From NCBI RefSeq assembly GCF_029223485.1, contig NZ_JARHTP010000007.1:372001-436000 (forward strand): 64,000 nucleotides of DNA, in the 5' to 3' direction. Both the position numbers and the translations under genes were made by a program. The DNA comes from Streptomyces coacervatus. GTDB taxonomy: Bacteria; Actinomycetota; Actinomycetes; Streptomycetales; Streptomycetaceae. Below are positions 50,257 to 58,524 of this stretch, one piece after another (position 1 is the stretch's first letter; every line of letters starts with the position of its first letter). A model generated the notes under the pieces. It saw only the letters and a list, made by a program, of their open reading frames with translations. It did no database searches and had not been told where the DNA came from.

Positions 50257-50285
50257 GGGTGGCGCCGGCGGTTGGGGGTGCCGTC

Positions 50286-50307
50286 CCTGGGGGCTGCCGC
50301 CCCCAGG
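50286..50307 (+). terminator. hairpin terminator after rsgA
   Basis: CCTGGGGGC (50286-50294) and GCCCCCAGG (50299-50307) form a perfect 9-bp stem with a 4-base loop, 30 bases after the rsgA stop. Confidence 0.75.
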
Positions 50308-50342
50308 CCCCCGCTTCGGCCTGAACGGCCTCGTCCTCAAAC

Positions 50343-50430
50343 GCCGGACGGGCTGAGAATGCCGGGCGGCGCTGAGAATGCTGGACGGCGTTGAAAATGC
50401 TGGACGGGGCTGAAGGTGCCGGGCGGCGGT
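50343..50430. repeat. tandem repeat of about 19 bp, 4.5 units
   Basis: Units start at 50343, 50361, 50380, 50399 and 50418 (partial). The consensus is GCYGGRCGGSGCTGAGAAT, for example GCCGGGCGGCGCTGAGAAT. It is preceded by CGTCCTCAAAC, so the array starts like the CGCCGGACGGGCTGA intergenic repeats common in Streptomyces. It lies between the rsgA terminator and the Ada-AlkA gene. Confidence 0.75.
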
Positions 50431-50492
50431 TCAGCTTCACGTCCGATTTCCGCTAGTCCGGCAATCCGGTGCGGCGGAGACTGGATGGTGTG

Positions 50493-51968
50493 ATGGACGA
50501 AGACAGCAGGTTCGAAGCCGTGCGGAGTCGGGATGCCCGGTTCGACGGGGAGTTCTTCTTCGCCGTCGAGACGACCGGGATCTACTGCCGGCCCAGTTGT
50601 CCGGCTGTGACGCCGAAGCGGCGTAACGTCCGCTTTTTTGCCACGGCCGCCGCCGCGCAGGGCTCGGGGTTCCGGGCCTGTCGGCGGTGTCGGCCCGACG
50701 CCGTGCCGGGGTCGGCCGAGTGGAACGTGCGGGCGGATGTCGTGGGGCGGGCCATGCGGCTGATCGGGGACGGGGTCGTCGACCGGGAAGGTGTCGCGGG
50801 GCTTGCCGCGCGGCTCGGGTACAGCGCTCGGCAGGTGCAGCGGCAGCTCACCGGCGAGCTCGGTGCCGGGCCCGTCGCTCTCGCCCGGGCTCAGCGTGCG
50901 CATACCGCGCGGGTCCTGGTGCAGACGACGGAGCTGCCGATCACGGAGATCGCGTTCGCGTCCGGGTTCGCCAGTGTGCGGCAGTTCAACGACACGATCC
51001 GGGATGTCTACGCGTCGACGCCGAGCGAGCTGCGGGCCTCCGCGCCCAGGGGCGGCCGGGCCGGACGGCGTGTGGCCGCCCCGGCGTCGGGGATTCCGCT
51101 GCGGCTCGCCCACCGGGGGCCGTACCAGGCCGGTGCCGTCTTCGATCTGCTGGCTGACGAGGCCGTGGCCGGGGTGGAGGAGGTGGGCGGGGTGCGCGGG
51201 CGGCGGACGTACCGGCGTACCCTCCGCCTTCCGCACGGCACCGGCATCGGCGTCGTCGACGAGCGGCCGGGTGCGGTCAGGTCCGCGTCCGGTGCTCATC
51301 CCGGCGGCTGGCTGGACGCCCGGCTGCATCTCACCGATCCCCGTGATCTGACCACTGCCGTGGGGCGGCTGCGGCGGCTCTTCGATCTCGACGCCGATCC
51401 GTACGCCGTCGACGAGCGGCTCGGCGGTGATGGGCGACTTGCGCCGCTGGTGGCCGCACGGCCGGGGCTGCGGTCGCCGGGGGCCGCCGATCCCGAGGAA
51501 CTGGCCGTGCGGGCGCTGGTGGGGCGGGCGCAGGCCGAGCGGCTCGTACAGCGGTACGGGAAGGCGCTCGACGCGCCGTACGGCAGCCTCACCCGTCTGT
51601 TTCCCGAGCCTGCCGTCCTCGCGGAGGCCGAACCGCACGGCACCCTGGGCGCGCTCACCGCCGCCCTCGCCGACGGCACCGTACGCCTGGACCCGGGCGC
51701 CGACCGCGACGACGCCGAGGCCGCGCTGCTCGCCGTGCCCGGCCTGGACGCGGCCACGGTCGCCGTGATCCGCACCAGGGCGCTCGGCGATCCGGACGTC
51801 GGCCCGCCCGGCCCGGACGTTCCCGACAGCTGGCGCCCCTGGCGCTCGTATGCCCTGCAACATCTGCGCGCGGCAGGGGAGCGCGTCGGCCAGGGCCCGT
51901 TCGGCGCTACTCCTCAAGCCCCCAGCTGTGGATCCGCCGCGGATGGATCCGGATCAGCTCCTCGCTGA
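50493..51968 (+). CDS. Ada-AlkA fusion: methyl-phosphotriester sensor and 3-methyladenine glycosylase
   Basis: 491 residues. Ada-type zinc cysteines C32, C36, C63 and C66 have the spacing of the E. coli Ada N-terminal domain, so C32 is the expected methyl acceptor. An AraC HTH follows (about 85-180; LAARLGYSARQVQRQLTGEL and ITEIAFASGFASVRQF). The C-terminal half is AlkA-like: an AlkA_N domain and the HhH-GPD glycosylase (LLAVPGLDAATVAVI with an Asp-rich stretch after it). The protein would sense methyl damage, activate repair genes and excise alkylated bases. ATG at 50493 is preferred. It is convergent with the PPOX gene, overlapping it by 62 bases. Confidence 0.88.
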   Translation: MDEDSRFEAVRSRDARFDGEFFFAVETTGIYCRPSCPAVTPKRRNVRFFATAAAAQGSGFRACRRCRPDAVPGSAEWNVRADVVGRAMRLIGDGVVDREGVAGLAARLGYSARQVQRQLTGELGAGPVALARAQRAHTARVLVQTTELPITEIAFASGFASVRQFNDTIRDVYASTPSELRASAPRGGRAGRRVAAPASGIPLRLAHRGPYQAGAVFDLLADEAVAGVEEVGGVRGRRTYRRTLRLPHGTGIGVVDERPGAVRSASGAHPGGWLDARLHLTDPRDLTTAVGRLRRLFDLDADPYAVDERLGGDGRLAPLVAARPGLRSPGAADPEELAVRALVGRAQAERLVQRYGKALDAPYGSLTRLFPEPAVLAEAEPHGTLGALTAALADGTVRLDPGADRDDAEAALLAVPGLDAATVAVIRTRALGDPDVGPPGPDVPDSWRPWRSYALQHLRAAGERVGQGPFGATPQAPSCGSAADGSGSAPR

Positions 51969-52275
51969 AGTGCGGGCCCAACTCGTGCGGTCCGGTGAGG
52001 AGTTCGGCCTCGCCGCGGATGTCGACGCCGCGCACCTTCCATGGGCGTACGCTCGCGATGTCGTCGACGACCAGGGCGACCTTCGGGTTCTGCCGGAGGT
52101 TGCGCCACTTCTTGGTGGTGCCCATGGCGTAGCCGCCGATCAGGATGGTGCCGTCCTCCTGCGGGAAGAAGCCGACCGGGTTGGCCTGCGGCTGCCCGTG
52201 CGGGTCGACGGTGGCCAGCCGCCCCAGCCGCTGCGACTTCAGGTACGCGCGCTCGGCCTCGCTGAATTCGGTCAT
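51907..52275 (-). CDS. PPOX-class F420/FMN-dependent oxidoreductase
   Basis: 122 residues of the split-barrel fold: SQRLGRLATVDPHGQPQANPVGFF, TILIGGYAMGTTKKWRNLRQNPKVALVVDD, RGVDIRGEAELL. This is the small PPOX-class F420-dependent oxidoreductase family common in actinobacteria. The ATG at 52275 begins MTEFSEAER; no strong ribosome site is seen. The substrate is unknown. Confidence 0.8.
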   Translation of the reverse strand: MTEFSEAERAYLKSQRLGRLATVDPHGQPQANPVGFFPQEDGTILIGGYAMGTTKKWRNLRQNPKVALVVDDIASVRPWKVRGVDIRGEAELLTGPHELGPHFSEELIRIHPRRIHSWGLEE

Positions 52276-52353
52276 GGCAGCAGCGAAACACGTCTGCCCC
52301 GCCCCGCACATCGGATCCTCGGCCTAGTCCGGCCCTAGTTCCTCCGCCCTACG

Positions 52354-52836
52354 TCAGCCCCAGATCACCGCACCCAGCCACGCCCCCGCGATCAGCAGAC
52401 AGGTGAACAGCTCCGCCAGCACGCTCGAGCCGCCCTCGCGCATTGCCGTGCGGAGCGCCGCCATCGCCTCGCCGTGTCCGCCGAGGCGGCGGCGTTCGCA
52501 GAGGTAGATGCCGCCCATGAAGCCGGGGATCGCGCCCAGCACCGGTATCAGGACGAAGCCGAGGAACGCGCCCGCCCCCGCGTACACCCCCATTCGGGGG
52601 GTGGCGCCGCTCGCGCGCAGTCGTCTGGGCGGCAGCGCCCAGCGCACCACCTGCGAGAGGAACAGCGCGAGGGTGGCGCCGACCAGGATCCACCAGGACA
52701 CCGGCTGGGTGTCCTTCAGCGCCCACCACAGGACCGCGGCCCACACCAGCCACGATCCCGGCACCCCGGGCACCAGTACTCCGCACAGGCCGAGCAGGAG
52801 GACCAGTCCGACCAGCAGGAGGTCCCACACTCCCAT
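52354..52836 (-). CDS. DUF456 family membrane protein
   Basis: 160 residues with four to five transmembrane helices. VWDLLLVGLVLLLGLCGVLVPGVPG and GAGAFLGFVLIPVLGAIPGFMGG, including the repeated PGVPG/IPG turns, match DUF456. The function of the family is unknown. It is separated from the PPOX gene by 78 bases. Confidence 0.8.
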   Translation of the reverse strand: MGVWDLLLVGLVLLLGLCGVLVPGVPGSWLVWAAVLWWALKDTQPVSWWILVGATLALFLSQVVRWALPPRRLRASGATPRMGVYAGAGAFLGFVLIPVLGAIPGFMGGIYLCERRRLGGHGEAMAALRTAMREGGSSVLAELFTCLLIAGAWLGAVIWG

Positions 52837-53104
52837 CTGACCAGAGTGCCGGAGCTGAGGACCGGACGCAGGTCAGCAGGTCAGCCATGGAGGGCCCGAG
52901 GTGTGCGGTACGGCTCACAGCTGATCTCCAGGGAAATGGGTCACACTCGGGGCGGTGTCGCCGGGCGGTTCTCCCGTGGGGGGTGGAGCTGCCCGGCGAC
53001 TTCGCTTCGCACGGTCGTTCGACGAGTCACCCGACGCGGAGGGCCGTGCCGGTTTTTCCTGATGCCCCGTTTTCATACGGCCCATGCGGTGGACAATTAG
53101 GGGC

Positions 53105-54715
53105 ATGAGCCAGCAGGGGGGAAGTCCCACCGGTCATGAGGACGACTGGTGGGGGCAGCTGTACGACGACGACTCGACCGGGGACACGGGTCCCGCACCC
53201 GCGCCCGACACCGTGGACGACCGGTTCGCGTCGGTGGCCGGGGCCGTGGGTGCCGATGCCGGGGCGGAGGCCGTGGACGAGGGGTTCGCCGCGGGAGCGG
53301 GGGTTCCGGCGCAGCGCCCCGGGGACGCGGAAGCGGCTCAGGCGCCGCCCCGCGCCGGGCTCGCCCAGCCGCGGGCACCCTGGGAACGCCCGCCGGCCGC
53401 GCCCGGCGGCCGCACCTCCACGGAAGACCCCGTCACGACGGTCCCCGAGTCGCGCATGCCCGCCGAGGCACCTCCGCCGCCGTCCACACCACCGGACGGG
53501 GCCGATGCAGCCCCCGCCCCGGACGGCTCGCCGACCGCCGCCGCGGGCCAGGCGGACCCGGATGCGGCGCCTGCCGCTGAGCGTCGAGCGCGCCATGCCG
53601 CGGACGCACCTTCGGCCGTGGCCGCGGACAGCCCGCTCGCGCACGCCGCGCGTCATCGCGCCACCCCGCCGGCGCCCGAGGCCGACCCCCTACAGGGCTC
53701 CGCGCCCGCCCGTACGGCCACCCATCTCGATCTCCCCCCCCTCCCCCCGGCCCCGGTCGACTACGTCGGCTCGGGCCCGCCCACCTACGACGCCGAACCC
53801 ACCGCGCTGCCGCCCGCCGACCCCGACGACCTCGACGATCTGGTCGCGGACACCGTGCTGGACGGCGCCCGCTACGGCGCCTGCACCCTCCGGGCCGTCT
53901 CCGTGCGCGGGGACTCCGCCCGGTACCGGGGTGAGCCGCGCCGCGACTCCCTCCTCACCGCCCGCTTCGGCACCGGCGAGCATGCGCTGATCCTGGTGGC
54001 GATGGCCACCGGCGCCCGTGCAACCCCGGGTGCGCACCGGGCGGCCGCCGAGGCCTGCCACTGGATCGGCCGGGCCGTCGGCCGCAGTCACGCCCGCCTC
54101 GCGGAGGACATAAGGGCCGCCCGGCGCGGCGACCTCAAGTCGGGCCTGCACCGCCTGACCGACCGCAGCCTCGGCAAACTCCGCGCCAGCGCCGCCGAGC
54201 AGGGCATCGAGCCGGAGGAGTACGCGGCCACCCTGCGCTGTCTGCTCCTGCCCGCCGACCCGGAGTGCCGTACGCGCGTCTTCTTCGGTGTGGGCGCCGG
54301 GGGACTGTTCCGCCTCCGCGACGGCGACTGGCAGGACATCGAGCCACGGGTCAGCGAGGTCACCGGCGAACCCGTCGTCGGCTTCGGCTCGCTGCCCCCC
54401 GAGACACCCGAGGGCGACCGCCTCACCATGGACCTCGGGATCACGACGCCCCCGAGCCCGTACGACCCCGCCCCCGAACCGTCCCGCGAGCCCTTCCGGT
54501 TCCGCGCCTCCGTAGCCCACCCGGGTGACGCGCTCCTGATGTGCACCGGCGGCCTCGCGGAGCCGTTGCGCGGCGAACCCGACCTGTGCCGGTATCTGAC
54601 CACCCGGTGGTCCGGGCCCACCCCGCCCGGCCTTGCCGCGTTCCTCGCCGACACCCAGGTCAGGGTCAAGGGGTACGCGGACGACCGTACGGCCGCCGCC
54701 GTTTGGGAGGCGTGA
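53105..54715 (+). CDS. degenerate PP2C-like protein with long disordered N-terminus
   Basis: 536 residues. Residues 1-230 are rich in Ala, Pro, Gly and Asp and likely disordered. Residues 240-535 align in layout with PP2C phosphatases (RAVSVRGDSARYRGEPRRDSLL, LILVAMATGARATPG, TRVFFGVGAGGLFRLRDG, ALLMCTGGLAEPL). The metal-binding Asp residues are missing: VADGMGG-like is VAMATGA, and CSDGL-like is CTGGL. Catalysis is therefore doubtful; a pseudophosphatase or binding role is possible. ATG at 53105 follows AGGGGC. Confidence 0.65.
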   Translation: MSQQGGSPTGHEDDWWGQLYDDDSTGDTGPAPAPDTVDDRFASVAGAVGADAGAEAVDEGFAAGAGVPAQRPGDAEAAQAPPRAGLAQPRAPWERPPAAPGGRTSTEDPVTTVPESRMPAEAPPPPSTPPDGADAAPAPDGSPTAAAGQADPDAAPAAERRARHAADAPSAVAADSPLAHAARHRATPPAPEADPLQGSAPARTATHLDLPPLPPAPVDYVGSGPPTYDAEPTALPPADPDDLDDLVADTVLDGARYGACTLRAVSVRGDSARYRGEPRRDSLLTARFGTGEHALILVAMATGARATPGAHRAAAEACHWIGRAVGRSHARLAEDIRAARRGDLKSGLHRLTDRSLGKLRASAAEQGIEPEEYAATLRCLLLPADPECRTRVFFGVGAGGLFRLRDGDWQDIEPRVSEVTGEPVVGFGSLPPETPEGDRLTMDLGITTPPSPYDPAPEPSREPFRFRASVAHPGDALLMCTGGLAEPLRGEPDLCRYLTTRWSGPTPPGLAAFLADTQVRVKGYADDRTAAAVWEA

Positions 54716-54780
54716 GGCTTCGGGCTGTGAATTCATGGAACCCGGAGGAATCCTCGGAGACCGAAGGGCATGAGTGCGCC

Positions 54781-56523
54781 ATGGCCAAGCAGAACGTCGC
54801 CGAACAGTTCGTCGACATCCTCGTCCGCGCCGGGGTCGAACGCCTCTACGGCGTCGTCGGTGACAGCCTCAACCCGGTCGTGGACGCCGTACGCCGCAAC
54901 GCCGCCATCGACTGGGTGCACGTCCGGCACGAGGAGACCGCCGCCTTCGCGGCCGGCGCGGAGGCGCAGATCACCGGGAAGCTGACCGCGTGCGCCGGTT
55001 CCTGCGGCCCCGGCAACCTCCACCTCATCAACGGCCTCTACGACGCCCACCGTTCGATGGCACCCGTCCTCGCCCTCGCCTCGCACATCCCGTCGAGTGA
55101 GATCGGCCTGGGCTATTTTCAGGAGACCCACCCCGACCAGCTGTTCCGCGAGTGCAGCCACTACAGCGAACTCATCTCCAACCCCAAGCAGATGCCGCGG
55201 CTGCTGCAGACCGCCATCCAGAACGCCGTCGGCAGGAGCGGCGTCAGCGTCGTGTCCCTCCCCGGCGACATCGCCGACCAGCCCGCCCCCGACAAGGCCG
55301 CCGAGACCGCCCTCGTCACCTCCCGGCCCACGGTCCGCCCCGGCGACACCGAGATCGACCGCCTCGTCCGGATGATCGATGAGGCCGAGAAGGTCACTCT
55401 GTTCTGCGGCAGCGGCACGGCGGGCGCGCATGCCGAGGTCATGGAGTTCGCGGAGAAGATCAAGTCTCCGGTGGGGCACGCCCTGCGGGGGAAGGAGCAC
55501 ATCCAGTACGACAACAAATACGACGTCGGCATGAGCGGGCTGCTCGGCTACGGCGCCGCCTACGAGGCCACCCACGAGTGCGACCTGCTGATCCTGCTCG
55601 GCACCGACTTCCCGTACAACGCGTTCCTCCCCGACGACGTCAGGATCGCCCAGGTCGACGTCAGGCCCGAGCACTTGGGCCGCCGCTCCAAACTGGACCT
55701 GGCCGTGTGGGGCGACGTACGGGAGACGCTTCGGTGTCTGATCCCACGGGTGAAGCCCAAGGAGAACCGGCGTTTCCTCGACCGGATGCTCAAGAAGCAC
55801 GCGGACGCGCTGGAAGGGGTGGTGAAGGCCTATACGCGCAAGGTCGACCGGCACGTGCCCATCCACCCCGAGTACGTCGCCTCCGTCCTCGACGAACTCG
55901 CCGACGACGACGCGGTGTTCACCGTCGACACCGGGATGTGCAACGTCTGGGCCGCCCGCTACATCTCGCCCAACGGCCGCCGCCGCATCATCGGTTCCTT
56001 CTCCCATGGCTCGATGGCGAACGCGCTGCCCATGGCGATCGGGGCCCAGTTCACCGACCGCAGGCGCCAGGTCGTGTCGATGTCCGGGGACGGCGGGTTC
56101 TCCATGCTGATGGGCGACTTCCTGACCCTGGTGCAGCACGACCTCCCGGTGAAGGTCGTCCTCTTCAACAACTCCTCGCTGGGAATGGTCGAGTTGGAGA
56201 TGCTGGTCGCGGGACTTCCCTCGTACGGCACCGGCAACAAGAACCCCGACTTCGCGGCCGTCGCCCGCGCCTGCGGCGCCCACGGGGTGCGGGTGGAGAA
56301 GCCCAAGGACCTCGCCGGCGCCCTGAAGGACGCCTTCAAGCACAAGGGCCCGGCCCTCGTCGACATCGTCACCGACCCCAACGCCCTGTCCATCCCGCCG
56401 AAGATCAGCGCGGAGATGGTCACCGGGTTCGCCCTGTCCGCCTCGAAGATCGTGCTGGACGGCGGGGTCGGGCGGATGCTGCAGATGGCACGCTCCAACA
56501 TCCGCAACGTGCCTCGGCCATAG
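54781..56523 (+). CDS. poxB: pyruvate dehydrogenase (pyruvate oxidase), ThDP/FAD-dependent
   Basis: 580 residues with the three-domain ThDP enzyme layout: the Pyr domain with catalytic Glu in HVRHEETAAFAAGAEAQ, the middle FAD domain, and the PP domain with the ThDP motif SGDGGFSMLMGDFLTLVQHDLPVKVVLFNNSSLGM. The family is PoxB, which oxidises pyruvate to acetate and CO2, passing electrons to menaquinone at the membrane; the C-terminal amphipathic tail may bind lipid. GAAGGG stands 18 bases upstream. It is 65 bases after the PP2C-like gene. Confidence 0.9.
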   Translation: MAKQNVAEQFVDILVRAGVERLYGVVGDSLNPVVDAVRRNAAIDWVHVRHEETAAFAAGAEAQITGKLTACAGSCGPGNLHLINGLYDAHRSMAPVLALASHIPSSEIGLGYFQETHPDQLFRECSHYSELISNPKQMPRLLQTAIQNAVGRSGVSVVSLPGDIADQPAPDKAAETALVTSRPTVRPGDTEIDRLVRMIDEAEKVTLFCGSGTAGAHAEVMEFAEKIKSPVGHALRGKEHIQYDNKYDVGMSGLLGYGAAYEATHECDLLILLGTDFPYNAFLPDDVRIAQVDVRPEHLGRRSKLDLAVWGDVRETLRCLIPRVKPKENRRFLDRMLKKHADALEGVVKAYTRKVDRHVPIHPEYVASVLDELADDDAVFTVDTGMCNVWAARYISPNGRRRIIGSFSHGSMANALPMAIGAQFTDRRRQVVSMSGDGGFSMLMGDFLTLVQHDLPVKVVLFNNSSLGMVELEMLVAGLPSYGTGNKNPDFAAVARACGAHGVRVEKPKDLAGALKDAFKHKGPALVDIVTDPNALSIPPKISAEMVTGFALSASKIVLDGGVGRMLQMARSNIRNVPRP

Positions 56524-56530
56524 GCTCCTT

Positions 56531-57796
56531 CTACTCGTCGGCCGGGACCCACTGGCGCACGCCGTGGCCGTTCGTGCCGTACCAGTAGCGGGGCAGGCCC
56601 TTGATGCTGCTGGTGTGGAACGGGCGGCCGTGGTCGTCGATGCGGAGCGTGCCGGTGCGGCCCTGCGAGGACCAGTCGAGTTCCAGATACCAGTTGCAGT
56701 CATAGGTCTCGGTCGTCGCGGTGACCAGCAGCACCTCCGGGTCCTGGGCGGAGACGCGGTACGGGAACCGCACGGCGGGGGCAGGGTTTCCTCGGTCGTC
56801 GGCGCCGGAGACCGCGCGGGCGATGGGGCGGTTGATGTCGAGGTTCACGTCGAAGTAGCGGGGGCCGAGGCCGCCGCCGCAGCCCTGCGCCATGTCGTAC
56901 GTGGTGCCCTTGAGCGGGGTGCCGCGGCTGACGATACGGACCCGGAGGGCCTCCAGGACCACGGCCGTGGACGACTTCCCCTGCACCGAGACCTGCACCA
57001 TCGTCTGCCGCCCGTGCACCGCCCCCTGTGTCGCCGCCCAGGCCGCGGCGTCCTGCGGCACCGGCGGCGGGGGCACCTGGTCCGGTTCCTTGTCGATGAC
57101 GTAGTCGTGTGCGCAGCCCCCGTCCCAGACCTGAGAGTCGGCGGTCCAGGCGAGGGGCACACCGGTGGCCACGGGTGCGTCGCTCTTCGCGGCTGCCGAC
57201 GGGCCGTTCTTCGGCCGGGGGCTCGCCGAGTCCCGTACACCTGGCGAGGGGGAGGCGGAGGAGCGGGTGTGGGAGTGGCCGGTCGCCGAGGCCGAAGGGT
57301 GGTGCGAGGCGCCCGCTCCGGTACGGGAGCGTCCTGACGCCTGCGCCGAATCGTCCGGCGAGCGATCCGCCGACAGCGCCGACAGACTGCCCAGCGTGAC
57401 CAGCAGTACGGTCGCCACCGCCGCGCCGAGCAGCGTCCGCCTGCGCCGGTACCAACTCGCGCGCACCACTGGGCCGTCCGGACTCGAAGCCGGTGCCTCT
57501 TCGGTCTCCGTCGGCTCTGCGGCTCCCTCGCCCGCCCGCGGGCGCTGCCGCGCCGCCACCGCGAGCAGCCACAGCCGGTGCAGTTCGAGCCGTTCCTCCG
57601 GTGTCGCCGCGCAGAAGGCCGCGAGCCGCTCCACGGGAGCGAAGTCCTGCGGTACGGCCTCGCCCGCGCAGTAACGGTGGAGCGTGGAGGTGTTCATGTT
57701 GACGCGGCGGGCCAGCGAGCCGTAGCTCCGGTCCGTGCGGTCCTTCAACTGCCGTAACAGCGCCGCGAACGCCTCGACGTCGTTCCGAGTCTCCAC
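56531..57796 (-). CDS. membrane-spanning HTH protein with extracytoplasmic domain
   Basis: 421 residues. The N-terminal 85 residues are an XRE-like HTH (FAALLRQLKDRTDRSYGSLARRVNMNTSTLHRYC). A single transmembrane helix follows at about 133-155 (LLGAAVATVLLVTLGSLSAL), then a Ser/Pro-rich linker and a C-terminal domain of about 190 residues outside the membrane with four Cys (CAHDY, QGCGG, DCNWYLELDW). GTG at 57796 is chosen because GGGGG stands just before it. It looks like a one-component sensor that joins an outer signal directly to DNA; the target and ligand are unknown. Confidence 0.75.
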   Translation of the reverse strand: METRNDVEAFAALLRQLKDRTDRSYGSLARRVNMNTSTLHRYCAGEAVPQDFAPVERLAAFCAATPEERLELHRLWLLAVAARQRPRAGEGAAEPTETEEAPASSPDGPVVRASWYRRRRTLLGAAVATVLLVTLGSLSALSADRSPDDSAQASGRSRTGAGASHHPSASATGHSHTRSSASPSPGVRDSASPRPKNGPSAAAKSDAPVATGVPLAWTADSQVWDGGCAHDYVIDKEPDQVPPPPVPQDAAAWAATQGAVHGRQTMVQVSVQGKSSTAVVLEALRVRIVSRGTPLKGTTYDMAQGCGGGLGPRYFDVNLDINRPIARAVSGADDRGNPAPAVRFPYRVSAQDPEVLLVTATTETYDCNWYLELDWSSQGRTGTLRIDDHGRPFHTSSIKGLPRYWYGTNGHGVRQWVPADE

Positions 57797-57987
57797 TTTT
57801 CCCCCGTCGTCCACCGCATCCCGTATCCCAGGCACTCATGTATCTGCACGTCAGAAGGGCTGGGATGGTTCCAGGGTCGCGGATGGGGCGTAGGCCGTTG
57901 CACCCGCCCGCCCAGGCCGCCGATGCTCTTGGTGTCGCACTGACCAGGGCCGTCCTCTCGCCACGGGGGTCGAGAGGACGGTTCCCG

Positions 57988-58040
57988 CATGACCACGCTC
58001 AGACGCGACATGACCATGCACAGACAGAAACAGACAGAAA
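57988..58040. repeat. direct repeats in the promoter of the small secreted protein
   Basis: An imperfect 21-bp tandem repeat starts at 57988 and 58009 (both begin CATGACCA), and an exact 10-bp tandem repeat CAGACAGAAA lies at 58021-58030 and 58031-58040, just before the GGGGAAC ribosome site. Confidence 0.6.
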
Positions 58041-58053
58041 ACGGGGAACAGAG

Positions 58054-58518
58054 ATGAGCAGCAAGACCCGCACCGCCCTCACCGCCGGCCTCCTCGCCGT
58101 CGCCCTCGGCCTCGGCGCCACCGCCCAGTCGGCCTCCGCCGGCACCCCGCGCAGCGTCAGCGGCAAGTCGTCCGACAACATCACCCGCATCGCCGACTTC
58201 TACGGCGCCTACATCGACGCGGTGACCGACGAGGACAGCGGCAAACTCGGCGACGCACTGCGCGCGCACTACCTCACCCCCGCCTTCCAGAAGGAACTGG
58301 CGGCCTGGGAGGACAGGGAGCACGCCGACGGCGTCCTGCGCGCCCAGAACGTCCCGCTCGCCTGGAAGGTCACCGACAACGGCAACACCGCCAAGCGCAC
58401 GGAGGCCGTCGTCACCCTCACCTGGAGCAAGAACAGCGCCACCAAGCTGTTCGTCGACATGACCCGCGGCAGCCGCAAGATCTTCCACATCGGTGAGAAG
58501 GGCATCAGCGGGAAGTAG
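58054..58518 (+). CDS. small secreted protein of unknown function
   Basis: 154 residues; signal peptide (TALTAGLLAVALGLGATAQS, ending SASA-G near residue 29), then a basic mature domain of about 125 residues (ITRIADFYGAYIDAVTDEDS, VLRAQNVPLAWKVTDNGNTAKR, LFVDMTRGSRKIFHI). It resembles NTF2/SnoaL-like size and strand pattern, but I cannot assign a family. The ATG at 58054 is preceded by GGGGAAC. It is divergent from the membrane HTH protein, whose ectodomain may sense a related signal. Confidence 0.7.
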   Translation: MSSKTRTALTAGLLAVALGLGATAQSASAGTPRSVSGKSSDNITRIADFYGAYIDAVTDEDSGKLGDALRAHYLTPAFQKELAAWEDREHADGVLRAQNVPLAWKVTDNGNTAKRTEAVVTLTWSKNSATKLFVDMTRGSRKIFHIGEKGISGK

Positions 58519-58524
58519 CGGCGG

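Noticed and set aside
54733..56703. Long minus-strand ORF opposite poxB
   Set aside because: Antisense shadow; no fold or motif.
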